64,000 nucleotides of DNA. Source: Tetrapyrgos nigripes. Its lineage: Eukaryota > Basidiomycota > Agaricomycetes > Agaricales > Campanellaceae. The stretch lies in NCBI GenBank assembly GCA_013368315.1, contig JAACJM010000005.1:1-64000 (forward strand), in the 5' to 3' direction. Positions within the stretch are counted from its first letter, which is position 1. Each line of letters opens with the position of its first letter. Positions 45,400 through 56,897 of the stretch are shown here, piece after piece. The position numbers and the translations under genes were made by a program. A model generated the notes under the pieces. The model was given only the letters and a program-made list of their open reading frames with translations. It did no database searches and was not told where the DNA came from.

Positions 45400-46990
45400 T
45401 CAGGCCTGACAGACATTTGGCGATTTCGGCATCAGAAGATGTAGACAATTTCTGCCTCGCTCACAACTGCGTTCCCGCCTCCTGGCATCCTGACGACGTC
45501 TTATAATATCCATGACTTCCTTAACCCGCTCCTCCCCACCTCTAGTCATGATGTGGACATCCTTCAGGAACGGGAAGAAGGTATCCAAATGATACGCTAG
45601 CGAGATACTAAACCCGCTGTCAACAAAGTCATCTAAGTCAGATTTTCCTCCAGCGATTAGAGTCAAGAACTCAAGTTGATGGGAAGAGTCCGACGGGAGG
45701 GATGTGTTGTTACACACTTCGTGATCGACGGAAGGGACGTGGACAACGTCAAAGGGAATTGAGACTCGCTTCAAGCTGAGACAATTTGCCCCAGACAAGG
45801 TCTTCAGGGAAGCCAGGGTGATGTTGACGTTCATACGATGACTCCGTATGACAAAGTGTATGAGATTGCGCCAGCCGTTGCAGAGGCTGGATACGACTGT
45901 ATCTGTGAGATAAATAGCGTCCAGCGAAGGACCAGACCACGTTGCAGTGAAGAGCTCGACGTTGTACAATGAGTGTAAAGGCCTGATAACGTCCAGGAAC
46001 TCTAGATCACTGGTCCCCATCTCCGGCTCGATTAACATGTAGAGGTCGAGTGATAATGTAGTCATACTGCGTGACCACTGGGAGGAGACCATGCTGAAGA
46101 TGGTCTTGAAGCCTTCACCATCCAGATCGCCTTCAAGGGAAAAGGATTCAACATCAGAATCCCGATATATTCGCAAGACTGCGAGCACATTACTGGGATC
46201 GTATATGACTTCTTGAAGGTCCAGTTGCTTCAAGCTTCGAGGATGTGACACTGGTCCTTTCTCTATGGCGGTGAGACGAACATCAAGGTCGAAGACTTGC
46301 AAATTCTGTAGCTGAGAAACAGAAGCAAGATCAAGACGGCCGTGATAATTCTCAAGGGTGAGCGACCGGAATGTGGGTGCGTCATCTTTGACGACGGAGA
46401 GAAATGGAATGATATCCTCGCTACGGCAAAATTTGAAGGAAGCGTATTCGAGGACAGGGGATACCATCATTTTCTCGAAAAATGTTACCGGGGAGGTATA
46501 AGTGTATACGTGGGTCAATGATAGAAGCGGCCTTGGTCGTAAGAGAGCTAGGGAGGTGAAGACGGATTTATCGACTGGGATGGGAATGACTCCTCCCTGA
46601 GGACCAAGGTAAACGAGGGTCTTCACCATAGAAGAGTAAATGTCGAAGCGCTCCAAGGCTGCCTCGTCGAGTTTTCCACCGAGGATCTGTGGAAAGAACA
46701 TGAGTACGAATGGCAGCTGCTTGTAATGGCGAGGAAGGACGCACGTAGAAACCATCCTGAACTTCTAATCCTGGCAGCAGTTTAAGCAGCGAAAAAAACT
46801 CGGTAGTACACCATAAGATCTTCATAGATGGGCGGAAGAATGCGCTACAACTCAGAGCGCACGACAAAAGATCTCTCCTGGATGCTACTGTGAGGGTGTC
46901 GATCCAGAGCGGATACTCAATCGTCATTTCCACCACGTAGTTTATAATCTCCTCTATGAGCTCTATTGGCAAAGGCATGTAATCCGACAT
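45400..46990 (-). CDS. F-box protein F with leucine-rich-like region, 510 aa
   Basis: Exon 1 is 46745-46990 and exon 2 is 45400-46686, with a 58-base intron. The start is MSDYMPLPIELIEEIINYVV. The F-box region continues RRDLLSCALSCSAFFRPSMK and ends VQDGFY at the splice site. Exon 2 opens ILGGKLDEAALERFDIYSSM. Later blocks are LQNLQVFDLDV, VVSSLCNGWRNLIHFVI, CLSLKRVSIPFDVVHVP and ISLAYHLDTFFPFL. The protein is intact. It is very similar to gene H in coding and upstream sequence; the C-terminal tail after RRRQDARRR is longer here (KSPNVCQA end). It is predicted to be an SCF substrate receptor. Confidence 0.9.
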
Positions 46991-48309
46991 TGTCGTCAAG
47001 AGCTAAATTATCTATAGCGTTCAAGAACAGTCATTGACCGAAGAATTTGGAATATGTGACTTTCACGCACCAAAAGTATCTTCCAGCCAGATGTGGAAAC
47101 AATGATCTCTCTCAGCGGAGAGTAGCAGATTCTACGTAGATCTTAATGACGAGAAGAGGGTCCCGGTTCGAGAATAATGTGGTTGAGATGCAAGCTGGAA
47201 TTCATGGATTCCCGCGAGTCGCAACACGTCAAATTTGGAAGACAAGAAATTGTATGCATCACACCCAGCAGTAGCCAATATTCCGTGGCCAGAAGTTAGT
47301 TAGGACACATCAAATCTCTGGTGCTCAGAAACTGACTCGAAAACTTGAAATTTCCAAAGCCTCGGCAAGCGATCCGATTGGCTCGGGCCTGCTTCCGATA
47401 AATTTCTGAAGCACGACGAAAACCTAATGAGTTATGGTGGCAGTGTTGATGCCAAAGGCGAGGTCCGACTACTTACAGCAAATCATTCAAAGAACGTCTA
47501 GTTCCACTGCTGTGTCAAGTTTTCCAGCTGAAAGCTTAAACATCCGTGAAGACCTAGCGGTCGCGCCAGTTGTGCATTCCAAGGAAAAGCTGGGAGGCGG
47601 TAGAGAAGTTAATCTTCATCACGACATAGGCTTTTCAAACGGGTGAGTGACAATTTGAATTAAGACGTCGTTCGGATACATGACCCATGCTAGATGTTCC
47701 ACTCTGTCCGAAGAACTTCAATTTCAAGGTCAAGACGATGCCGGATGCACCCAAAGTAACACACTGGATCCTTCCAATGAGCGGCTGAAAAGGCGTAAAG
47801 GTCAGTTCACTAACGGTTCTCTGAGTTGCCCGTATACTTACAGAAAAGGATGCAGTTCCAACCTCCCGGCCTCTCTCATCGTCACCTTGCGCCTAAACAC
47901 AACTTTGTCTGGACCAGGAAAGACTGTACTGCACTAGATGATATTCGGACAAGTTGGACGTATAATAATCTTTATTGCTGGTGTGTTTTCATACTGTTAG
48001 TCTAGCCCCATCTCGCTGATACTCAAGTGTAATGGCCACATCTACGGCTAAAAAGGATATCTACTGATGTCGGTGTATGCGGCGCATTCAATTTCATAGA
48101 AAACGGACAACCAACTTGCGATTTGACAAGGACCAACATCACAACTAGAAGACGAGGACCAGGACGAGTCTTACGACATTTCGGGATGCTTTATGTTGTC
48201 AAAACAGCGTTCGGCGCATGGAGAACTGGTTCAACTCATTACACAGGTCGGCGGAGAGCCGGGACGGTCAGGGCAAGGGGAGTTGAAGCGCAGCTGGAGC
48301 AGTGGAACT
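46991..48309. other. Gene-poor stretch between F-box gene F and the duplicated PTPA-kinase block
   Basis: Bases 47050-47110 (leader of F) match 61430-61510 (leader of H), for example GTGACTTTCACGCACCAAAA. I see no supported gene between 47300 and 48300; the open frames there are short and without known motifs. Confidence 0.4.
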
Positions 48310-48715
48310 AAGTAGTCTTTCTCTAGGGTCCGCTATCTCGCCAAAAACACTAACTATCCGCCGTCGAGCGGATACTTCACTGGTAACTCTTGCGTCATGA
48401 TCAGGGGTTTAGTTATACCATGGCCAGGGTTATTCGCCGCTCTGCAAGCTCCGATCCATGCAAGCTCCTTTACTAGCTGCATTCAGATACGCTCCACGGA
48501 CGTTTTCACCACCTTTATCGTTCTTGACATTGACGCTGCTCGGAGACACCGACGGATTTATGACGACCCGCGTATCTTAACCGTAAAATACCCCGGAGCG
48601 AGAAACATCGATCTTGTTGGGCTCGGTCAGCTTAAGCATCGTGCGTCATTGGCAGGTCATTTTTCGCCCAAGCGTCCAGGCTGTCAAAGCATCTGCAAAA
48701 CAGGTATTGGGGATT
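48310..48715. repeat. Kinase-flank repeat, copy 3 (inverted)
   Basis: This is the reverse complement of 21714-22160, ending in AGGTATTGGGGATT where it joins the PTPA fragment. Copies 1 and 2 lie 3' of kinase genes, but here the repeat sits before the PTPA fragment, so the block has been rearranged. Confidence 0.75.
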
Positions 48716-49405
48716 CTGCAAGAAAACGACTATAAGACGCTTGTCCTACGAGTGTTTTGGCGGTGAGTGACTCCTTGCCAGTTTATCAAATGATTTCTCT
48801 TGAATCTAACCGAGTACAGGTACATCCAAGTAATGCGCGTCTTACAATCCAGATTCCACATACTGGCTAGAGCCAGCAGGGTCGCATGGTGTCTGGGGCT
48901 TGGATGATTATCATTTCCTACCGTTCTTGTTTGGCTCTGCTCAATTGCGAGGTATTGTTTTTCAGACAGTCCATGTCAGTTTTTCGCTCATCCGCCTTTT
49001 AGGCCACAAGTACATCCGACCAAAGGCAATTCACGAGGCCGAGATCGTTGAGGAATACGCCAAAGAGTACATCTACTTTGCTTGCATCCGATTTATCAAC
49101 TCTGTACGTCCGCTATTCTCATTCCATTCATTTAATGCAACGTTCTCCCCTCCTCCCTTCCTCATTTGTCGTAACTAGGTCAAAACTGCTTCCCTCCGCT
49201 GGCACCCATGCTCGACGACATATCAGCAGTCAAAACATGGGATAAAGTTAATTCCGGCATGATCAAGATGTACTGCGCAGAAGTCCTCAACAAATTCCCC
49301 GTCATGCAACATTTCCTCTTCGGCTCCATCCTTCCTTACAACGGTCCACCGCCACCCGACTCATCGACAGTTGACCCTCACGCAGGCTTGTGGGTCCGAA
49401 TATAA
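48710..49405 (+). pseudogene. Truncated, rearranged copy of the PTPA gene
   Basis: The copy starts inside PTPA exon 3 (CTGCAAGAAAACGAC) and keeps exons 4-6 with their intron positions. It is broken in several ways. Exons 1, 2 and part of 3 are missing. In exon 4, after VMRVLQS, GC is replaced by nine bases (AGATTCCAC), a frameshift. In the last exon about 210 bases are deleted between DPHAG and LWVRI, which removes most of the His/Gly-rich tail. Without a start and with a frameshift it cannot make the activator. It stands in the same relation to kinase copy 3 as the intact gene does to copy 2, but inverted. Confidence 0.88.
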
Positions 49406-50077
49406 AGCCTGTTCCATTCGATTAGAACGAGGGGTTCGAATGTGGTCTTGATGTGATCATGGGGGTGGCCTTCTGTGTATTGGGCCCAGTTAGGCCGGGT
49501 CTTTTGCAAAGGTGTACAGTATGGAAGAGAATAATGTAAAGTATGCCTGACTGTTTTGAAAGTTTCCGAGTGTCACATCCTCCATACCTCTCGAAATCAG
49601 GGCTTGAATTTGAAATTCTCATTCAACGCGACGGATAGTCTTTCTATAGTGTCCGCTATCTTCCCTACCAAAAAGGTTGGATTACATGTGGCATTTGGTT
49701 AATACTGCTCTGAGTCAACTTCCGACTCGGCGAAGCACCGTGCCTTTTTCTGTAGGATTCTTCATGAGTCGAGATTATGACTTCGTCTTTTCTCGAGGGC
49801 TGATCGGACTCAACACCGTGTCTTCCATCCGAGTCAACATTTCCGTTACTTTCCTGCGTTGGCAATAGATTTTTTAAAGGTCTATCAGTCCTCCAAGCCT
49901 CATGATGTCCTTGTTCCAAACGAGGTATTCCGTTAATGGACGATCATATCACCATGAGACCCTCAGGCTGGAGGCAAATTTGGCCATTTAGGATCTTCAG
50001 CGGACCATCATATGAGTCGATGACGCAAGGGGCCGACAATAGGGGTAGCCAACAAACATTTGTCTTTTGTAGAGAGG
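49406..50077. other. Spacer between PTPA fragment and kinase copy 3 (mosaic)
   Basis: Bases about 49410-49800 match, inverted, the spacer next to the intact PTPA gene (30880-31280). Bases about 49935-50070 match, inverted, the 5' flank of kinase copy 1 (25200-25330) instead. No gene. Confidence 0.6.
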
Positions 50078-52955
50078 ATGTCGTCGTCCCCTTCCCTCAG
50101 TCCGCCGATTTACATCGTGCACAATTCGACACTTGAAAACTTCCTATCATATATAAACAAACAATCATCTCCCTCTCCTGATGCGTTCAGGCCGAACTCT
50201 TCCCCGCCTTCAGACTCTCCTCAGTCTTCTTCAGTCTTGACCACCCCTCCTTCCAAAACTTTTTTCGACAAGCAAGACTTCGAAGATAATCACAACGTCG
50301 AAGATGTGAAGCTATACATCGCGGAGGATATCAAGCATCGTGTCCGTATCCTGTTACCCACATTCCTTGATGTCATTCTTGGCCTGCCACCCAAGGAATT
50401 CGACGATCTCAAACTCCCTGGTAAACCCATTGGGCGGGTCAAGTCTGATGAAGGGTTCAAACAATCCTGGAAGGATTACTGCTCAATCTCCCGAGAGGGT
50501 TCCGTGACACTTGAAAAGGTTCCAATTTTCTCAACAGAGGAGAACCTCTACCGCCCCCTCGTCCATGTCATCTGCCGCGCATTGAACATCATGTTCGATG
50601 GAAAGCCTCCCCTTACCTTTTTCGACAGCCATCGCAAAAGAGTTGATAGGTCATCGGGTCAACGCGGTCCAGATTTTGCTACAATACCTTCTCTTTTATC
50701 TCTCACCGCCGACGAATTCGATGGCATGAAAAAATGGTGGCCTTTATTTCTTTACATCTTGGAAGTCAAGCATCACAATGGTTTTGCGTTGGACTGGTTC
50801 TATGGACGAAGCATTGGCGTCGGTAAGACGGTTTCTCTTTCACATATTGGTAGCAAGCTGACCCCAAGTAGGACCGGAGCATACGAAGAGGCCGTCTCCT
50901 ACTTCGCAGGAACAAAAGAAGAAAAAGGTCAGGAATTTGAAGAGGAAGGCGAACAACTTGGAAGAAGGTATTCCGTCTTTTTCTCTCTCGTCCAAAAATT
51001 CCTTCTTATTCGGCATTCTATACACATACAGAAGCGGCCAGTGGTTCAGTTCTTGGTGATTATTTCGTTCTATATCATAAACTTGAACAGGTATTCAAAT
51101 TCTCCATTCTAAAGGACTGACATTCTCGGATACTCAGCCGGATGTGGCACGAGCTTCAATTTCCGCCTCTATCGATAATAACGACGACGAAGCGGTGCCA
51201 GCGAGTAAACGGCCTAAGACCACCGATGCGGATGACGAGCAGGAGTCGAATGTCAACGAGAGCGTATCCTCCGCTCCCACCACTATCAGCGGTGAAGCCA
51301 AAGACACACAAATACAAGTGGCTTCTTACGCCCTCGATATGTTGTCCAGAGGACTCCTCAGAACCCACACTGTGGCGATTCTCGTCGACACCACCTGTCT
51401 TCAGCTTGCTTATTACGATCGATCACAGGTTGTTTTGTCGCAGCCGGTGAACATGTATGGCCAAGATGATCATTTGGATCTGTTTTTGGCTGTGCTTTAC
51501 CAGATATCTGTCCAGGGTTCCACGCCCCACACTGGCATACTCCCGACATCTATTCCCAATTTTGTGGCCACTCCCGCGTCACAAGTCTTCCCTCGAATTG
51601 AGCCGTACGTGCATGACGCATACCAAAGCGAAACGGGCTTCATACTATCAGCGACAACTCCCAAGACAACCAGGTTTTACGAGTCGGGCGAAAAGGCCTT
51701 TTCAGGATGCATGCTTCATCTTGATGCTGACACTCAGCTTCAACTTGGCGATGTCATTCATCGCGCCTACGGGGTTGTTGGGCGGGCATCCATAGTCCTC
51801 GCTGCTACACGTATCAGAGGAAATTGGGATCTGGACCTCCGCAATGGTGCCGTCGTGAAGATCAGCTTCCCTACAACGGCATGGGATTCCGAAGCTGACC
51901 TTCTGAGGCACGCCAAAGCGACAGCAACTGGCAAGCATGCCTGGGCAATGGAGCATCTTCCACAGGTTCTATGGGACAAGGAATACTCATGGGACGACCT
52001 CGGTACACCCCAACATAAGCTTGCAGACCTGCTACAACAGCTCGACGACCCCCAAACCCCAGGAGTCCCAGTCTATGAGAAGCGTACTCTTCGAATCATT
52101 GTGTTGCGCCGCCTCCATCCCATTACTGAGCTCACCAAGCCTGAGGATTATGCTCAGGTTTTCTACGACATCCTTCAGATCCACAGATGGCTTGTCGATC
52201 ATCCCAAAGTTTTCCAGCGCGACATCAGCCTGGCGAACATCATGTTCTCCCGTAACAAAGCCGATGGCACTGTCCGCGGCGTCTTGAATGACTTCGACTT
52301 GGCGTCCCGACTACCCTTATCTTCTGAATCGTCTTCCCGAACCAGGACAGGAACAAAGCCATATATGTCGCACGAACTTTTGAAGCCGCCAGTAGGAAAG
52401 CGAACTCGTCACTTGTATAGGCACGACCTTGAAGCCCTGTACTATGTAATTTTGATTGTTTGCTCTCATTACAAAGATCAAAAGCAGGTTATTCGTAAAA
52501 TAAATGACCCAAAACATCGCATATACAACTCCTGGTTTGTTGGCAGCCATTCCTCTATCGCTGGCGAAAAACGCGGTGCTCTGGCCCAAGACCACCTTTC
52601 CATACAGCAGTTTTTTACTGGTTTCACGGACATTCTTACATATCTTCGGTCTCTTCTCATGCTAGGTTATCAAGAATCCGACGCCAACACCCTCAGCATC
52701 ACATTGCAGGGTGTAAAACCACGCTTTCAGTTGAAGATTCAGCTGCTCAACGCTTCCGAGACCCAGGCGGCTGAGCATAAGTTCAAAGAACATTCTTTGA
52801 ATGACCGTGTTACATACGAGAACTTCCGGGATCTCCTAAGTGAAGACTTCGAACTGCAGAACGGCTCCCTAATACGAATGGTCCAGCGATACCCGGATGC
52901 GGATGTCCTTCCACTAAACCCTAGGGATTTCGACCCTGAGGGTGACTCAATTTAG
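50078..52955 (+). CDS. FunK1-type fungal protein kinase, copy 3, 901 aa
   Basis: Three exons: 50078-50822, 50872-50967 and 51091-52955 (2706 bases, in frame). The splice sites and the 96-base exon 2 equal those of copies 1 and 2. Intron 1 (49 bases) has no stop in frame. The start is MSSSPSLSPPIYIVHN. The kinase core has GAVVKISFP, VFQRDISLANIMFS, LNDFDLASRLP and GTKPYMSHELLKPP, then HDLEALYYVILIVC. The core is almost identical to copy 1. Changes include LTLEKVPIF in exon 1 and a few residues near the C-terminus (AAEHKFKEHS). This is the only copy besides copy 1 that is intact. Function: probable Ser/Thr kinase of the fungus-specific FunK1 family, target unknown. Confidence 0.92.
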
Positions 52956-53402
52956 AAGGACCTTCATTAGAGGAAAGAGGCTTAGAGGGTATCAATTCCA
53001 TTTCATAGGCTTACGATTAGACTACACGCATCACTGTTTCTACTCTTCAAGATATATACTTACTGCTTTCTGAATTCCATCTTCATGTAAGAAAACCTGT
53101 CCAATCCGATGTCAACAACACAACATTCTCGATGAATAAGTATTAGTGGGCGGCGCAAACGCGAAAGCTCAGGACCTTCAAATCCTAGCTTTAGGTACGC
53201 GTTTTTCAACTTCTTTTAGGCTGTTTTGGCTGATAACATTGAAGTAGATCATGTGTTTTCGTTATTGCAGTATCGGTACATAAACTGTACAGTGTCAACA
53301 CGGAGTAATAGTACACAAATGACATACACTTTTGGGATAGAAATGATTCCATGAAATTTATAAAATTGCGCGAAGTTGCCTTCAGACTGCCAGAGAGGAC
53401 GT
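52956..53402. other. 3' flank of kinase copy 3 and downstream region of F-box gene G
   Basis: Bases 52956-53145 match, inverted, 22160-22348 after copy 1 nearly base for base; the match ends near GATGAATAAG. The rest shows nothing recognisable. Confidence 0.55.
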
Positions 53403-55016
53403 TCACAGTTCTACTTCACACTGCCTCCTAACCTGACAGTCCTTCAATATCGCGTTGACAGCATCCCAAGCATCAGGATCCCAAGCACCGTTCATAACCG
53501 GCAGAAGCTCAACCTCTTTAAGAAAAGGGAAAGCCATGTCTAGATGAGACACCAACATTGCCGGCCTATCCCGTTCATTTCGCATCCTAAAATCGTCATC
53601 ATCACGGAGGATAAGATGAGCCAGCCTGTGGGGGTTCCTAGGCAGTCGAGCAGTGGTCTGGTCAATGGGAGGGACATGGCAGCAAATGTCGAATGGGATT
53701 TCAAGAGTCTCCAATTTGGGACATTTTCGAGAAAGGACGGGAAGTGAGGAAACTGTAGGGACTCGACCGGAATGTCCAGGCTGAGGTTCAATGCCCAGTA
53801 TAAGCTGAGTCAGATTGGGCCATGCGTCACAGATGTTGTTTAAATCTATATCTGTAAGATAATAATATATCCTACGGACGTCGTAGCCAACATTAGCATC
53901 ATAACTGCTAATGAAGTTTATCGCCACTTTTTGCAGTGCTCGTAACGCATATAAGGGTTCAATGAATTTCGATAATGTGTCCCGAGTATGAGTGGGTGGC
54001 AATGCTAAATCATTCGCAAAATCAAAGTCCAAAGTGGTCAAAGTAGTTAACCACAAAGAGGGCATTGCCGAGAAGATTGTCTTGCACTGCTGTTTCTCCA
54101 CATCCATGCATAGGGTGAAGACTTCTAGTGGAGACTCTCGATAGAGTTCCTGAAGTGCAGGCGCAACACTAGCACTGTAAGAGCTGAGGACAAGCCGTAG
54201 TTGCTTCAGCGCCTTGGGTGCCAGAGCGAATGTTGATAGGCTACCATTACTGGATTCTGAGCTCGTCGTGGATGGAGAGACCGATATGCCCATCAGGTTT
54301 ATTCCGAGAACTTCCAGCTGCTGGAGACGATGAAAAGGTGACAAATCCAAGGTACCGGACCTTGGGCTTCGGAAGAGAGTAAGATCGAAAGAGCGGAGAA
54401 AATTGAAGGAAGAGATGGATAAAAGGTATTTTCCGATACTGTCTTCGTTCAGAATCGAGAGCGACTGCAGCATGGGTGCTTCGAGCAGAAACATCGTTTC
54501 CTCGGTGAATACCTTGGTGGATAGGTGGGTCAATGATGGGAACGGTCGAGGTCGTATGAGAGCCAAGGAGGCGTAGACAGATTTGTCCACTAGAAAGGCG
54601 TCTTTTTCCCATGTTTCCCATGAATAATGAAGGAGTGTCTTCACCATTGAAGAGTAGAAGTCGAAGCGTTTTAACGCATCCTCGTTTAGTTCGCCGGTGA
54701 GGATCTGTAGGGAGGACATGAGCACCAGCTGACAGCAAAGATAGAGAGGGTTCACATGAGACCCATCCGCAATGTCGAGGCCTGGCAAAAGCTTGATGAT
54801 CCACGGAAGCTCGCTGGTACTCCACAGAATTCTCATAGCAGGACCGAAGAAGACGCTGCAGCTGAGAGAGCACGACAAAAGGTCTCTTCTGGTCGCTTTG
54901 GTGAGGACTTGAATGCGATAGAAGCCACCTGGGAACCGGTAGTCAGGTGTAACCTCCACTATGCATTCGAACACCTTGTCTATGAGCTCTATTGGTAAGT
55001 TCTTGAAGTATGACAT
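53403..55016 (-). CDS. F-box protein G with leucine-rich-like region, 520 aa (537 if the intron is kept)
   Basis: Exon 1 is 54756-55016 and exon 2 is 53403-54704. The intron is only 51 bases (minus strand GTGAACC to CTACAG) and stop-free in frame, so unspliced RNA would add 17 residues; the family intron site argues for splicing. Start ATG 55016 gives MSYFKNLPIELIDKVFECIV. The frame is open further up, but the family starts at the F-box. The F-box continues RRDLLSCSLSCSVFFGPAM. Exon 2 has ILTGELNEDALKRFDFYSSM, LHRLQQLEVL-like segments, DIDLNNICDAWPNLTQLIL, VSSLPVLSRKCPKLETLEIP and a final VNAILKDCQVRRQCEVEL. Nothing is broken. Confidence 0.9.
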   Translation of the reverse strand: MSYFKNLPIELIDKVFECIVEVTPDYRFPGGFYRIQVLTKATRRDLLSCSLSCSVFFGPAMRILWSTSELPWIIKLLPGLDIADGSHVNPLYLCCQLVLMSSLQILTGELNEDALKRFDFYSSMVKTLLHYSWETWEKDAFLVDKSVYASLALIRPRPFPSLTHLSTKVFTEETMFLLEAPMLQSLSILNEDSIGKYLLSISSFNFLRSFDLTLFRSPRSGTLDLSPFHRLQQLEVLGINLMGISVSPSTTSSESSNGSLSTFALAPKALKQLRLVLSSYSASVAPALQELYRESPLEVFTLCMDVEKQQCKTIFSAMPSLWLTTLTTLDFDFANDLALPPTHTRDTLSKFIEPLYALRALQKVAINFISSYDANVGYDVRRIYYYLTDIDLNNICDAWPNLTQLILGIEPQPGHSGRVPTVSSLPVLSRKCPKLETLEIPFDICCHVPPIDQTTARLPRNPHRLAHLILRDDDDFRMRNERDRPAMLVSHLDMAFPFLKEVELLPVMNGAWDPDAWDAVNAILKDCQVRRQCEVEL

Positions 55017-55594
55017 TCTTGATAGAACTTGAAAACTGGCGTCAGCTATTAACGCAGAGAATTGGAAGACTGCAACGCACTGAAAGTAACTATCCAGTAA
55101 CCGCTCGATGTGCACTGCAGCAATCAATAATATCTATGCTCTTGTCCTATTCGGAGCTGGGGGTATAGTAGGTAGAATTGGAATACGGAAACGAAAGAAG
55201 TGACTTTGACAGTAGCACCCAGTCAACGAGCTTCAGGAAGGAACTAGTTTGGGATAATGATATGAGGGTTGATGGTCAGGTGATGGAAAAAGAACGTTAA
55301 CGCATCTTCCTCTTGTCCGTCATCACCGTGCAGTGCGGGTGGCAGTTCCGGACTGTGCTCAGTTACTTCTTCAACTATAAAGAGCTAACAGACTCAGAGA
55401 GCAAAGGCGGTTGAAGGGATGTGACGTTTGGAGGGTCGTCATTTTGCTACCACATACTACAAGCAATTACTAGACATGTTTCCGTACAGTTAGAGATGGT
55501 TTACAATGAAATCTGTATACACAAAGAAAACGAGATGGATGGCCAAGGAGACAAGATCTAGAGATGAACGAAAAGCAATAATTTAACGGGTCCA
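55017..55594. other. Spacer between F-box gene G and HNH-like gene
   Basis: The left half is the leader of G and the right half the downstream flank of the HNH-like gene. No gene or repeat seen. Confidence 0.4.
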
Positions 55595-56712
55595 CTACCA
55601 AACCTGCCCAACCACTGCACAGTGTCCTAATCCTATATAAGGTCCCTCAGAAGAACATCTGGCGCCCACGGGTTGACCTCTCTGATAGGGTTTCTTTTTC
55701 CATTTCACATCAGGACTATGAATGGGCTCGAGCTGGTCGTCTTCGACGTGCATTTCCAGACGGTTGTCGTCAAAGTCTACTTTCGGTCTGTCGCCTTCGA
55801 GGTCCGTCTGCTGTCTCCACGATTCTATCCAATCTACGTCCACATAACAATAGTCCTCCCGCAACGAGAAATCTGACCCTTGACCTGGTAATGGTAGGTG
55901 GCCAGACTCTGTGGCAGAGTATCCGGAACATGACGCGGTTTCCCTGTCACCGGAGCAGAAGGCGGGAGGCGGATCTTGTATCCATTTCAGAGACAGCTGC
56001 GACAACGCCTGACAAACTGGCGGTCCCCAATTGTATGACTCTTCCAGAGTACTATCAAACCCGAGGACGTAGGAAAGGCTGTTATACGCGAGATGGAAGG
56101 GATGCGCCGACGAGGAAAAGGTAGGAAGGTTGTCGTATGGATACTTGAATTGCTGAATAATTCCAGTGGCCGGGTCGCGGAGATGCAGGGTAGTCTTGGT
56201 GGAAAGAGGCACGAGAATATACTCGTATTCATGGACAGGAAAAGACTACAGGAAAGTGAGTTCTTGAAGTCGTCGAGGAGAAAAGTGGACTAACATCGGT
56301 ATAGAGAGTTGGCGTATGTGCTGCTTCATTGGCAGCTGCATAATCGAGTATAGCTTGGAGAGTTGCTAGAGTCGGCACAAAGTACAGATCCCATTCCATT
56401 AGGTCAGGCATGTCTCTTCGCACTGTCAGTTGTCACCACCTGTCTTCCCAAAAATTGGGATTGCGTAGACATACCTAGTGCATGATTATGAGAGCTATCA
56501 AGATTTAATTCGTCTCTACGCAAACCCCAGTGATATTCGAGGCTCAGTTTCTAACAAGGAATGAGAGTGTGGAAATTGGGAGGGCAAAATAGACGTACAG
56601 CGTCGGCATACAGGCCACAGGGTTTGACTGCCAAAATGGGTATAGAGACAGGGTCTGAGTCGAATGAGGATGGATCGGTAGAAATAGCATCAAGCGGGTA
56701 GGAGCGAAGCAT
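55595..56712 (-). CDS. HNH-like protein of basidiomycete type, 319 aa
   Basis: Four exons join in frame: 56599-56712, 56475-56550, 56295-56413 and 55595-56245 (960 bases). The start chosen is ATG 56712 (MLRSYPLDAISTDPSSFDSD). The middle reads RRDELNLDSSHNHALDMP, then WDLYFVPTLATLQAIL. Later come HEYEYILVPLSTKTTLH and YPYDNLPTFSSSAHPF. This order (a His/Asn-rich segment, a FVPT phrase, then a 'NLP...HPF' phrase) is what I know from agaricomycete proteins annotated with an HNH nuclease domain, though the Cys part of a classical HNH site is not seen. The last 90 residues are acidic with a Lys-rich end. Nuclease activity is unproven. It is divergent from a broken relative 185 bases away. Confidence 0.6.
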
Positions 56713-56897
56713 GTTGAGTTTTGCAACGCGGGGCGTCAAGACTCAACCCGTTCCAATGTCTCGATCACTGTGTGTTATAACAAACACTATAAATCAATTC
56801 ATCCACAATAGGCTGCAGTTGTTTTTCCCTTTGTTCTTTGGAAACGATATAAACCCAACTTGTATTGTCGACTTATTCTACTTTTTCAACTACCATC

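Noticed and set aside
47434..47646. 70-codon plus-strand frame in the stretch before the duplicated block
   Set aside because: Short, no motif, and it does not join to any neighbouring exon with good splice sites.
55017..55127. Upstream in-frame start that would add 37 residues to F-box protein G
   Set aside because: Relatives start at the MS..LPIEL phrase; the extension is probably leader sequence.
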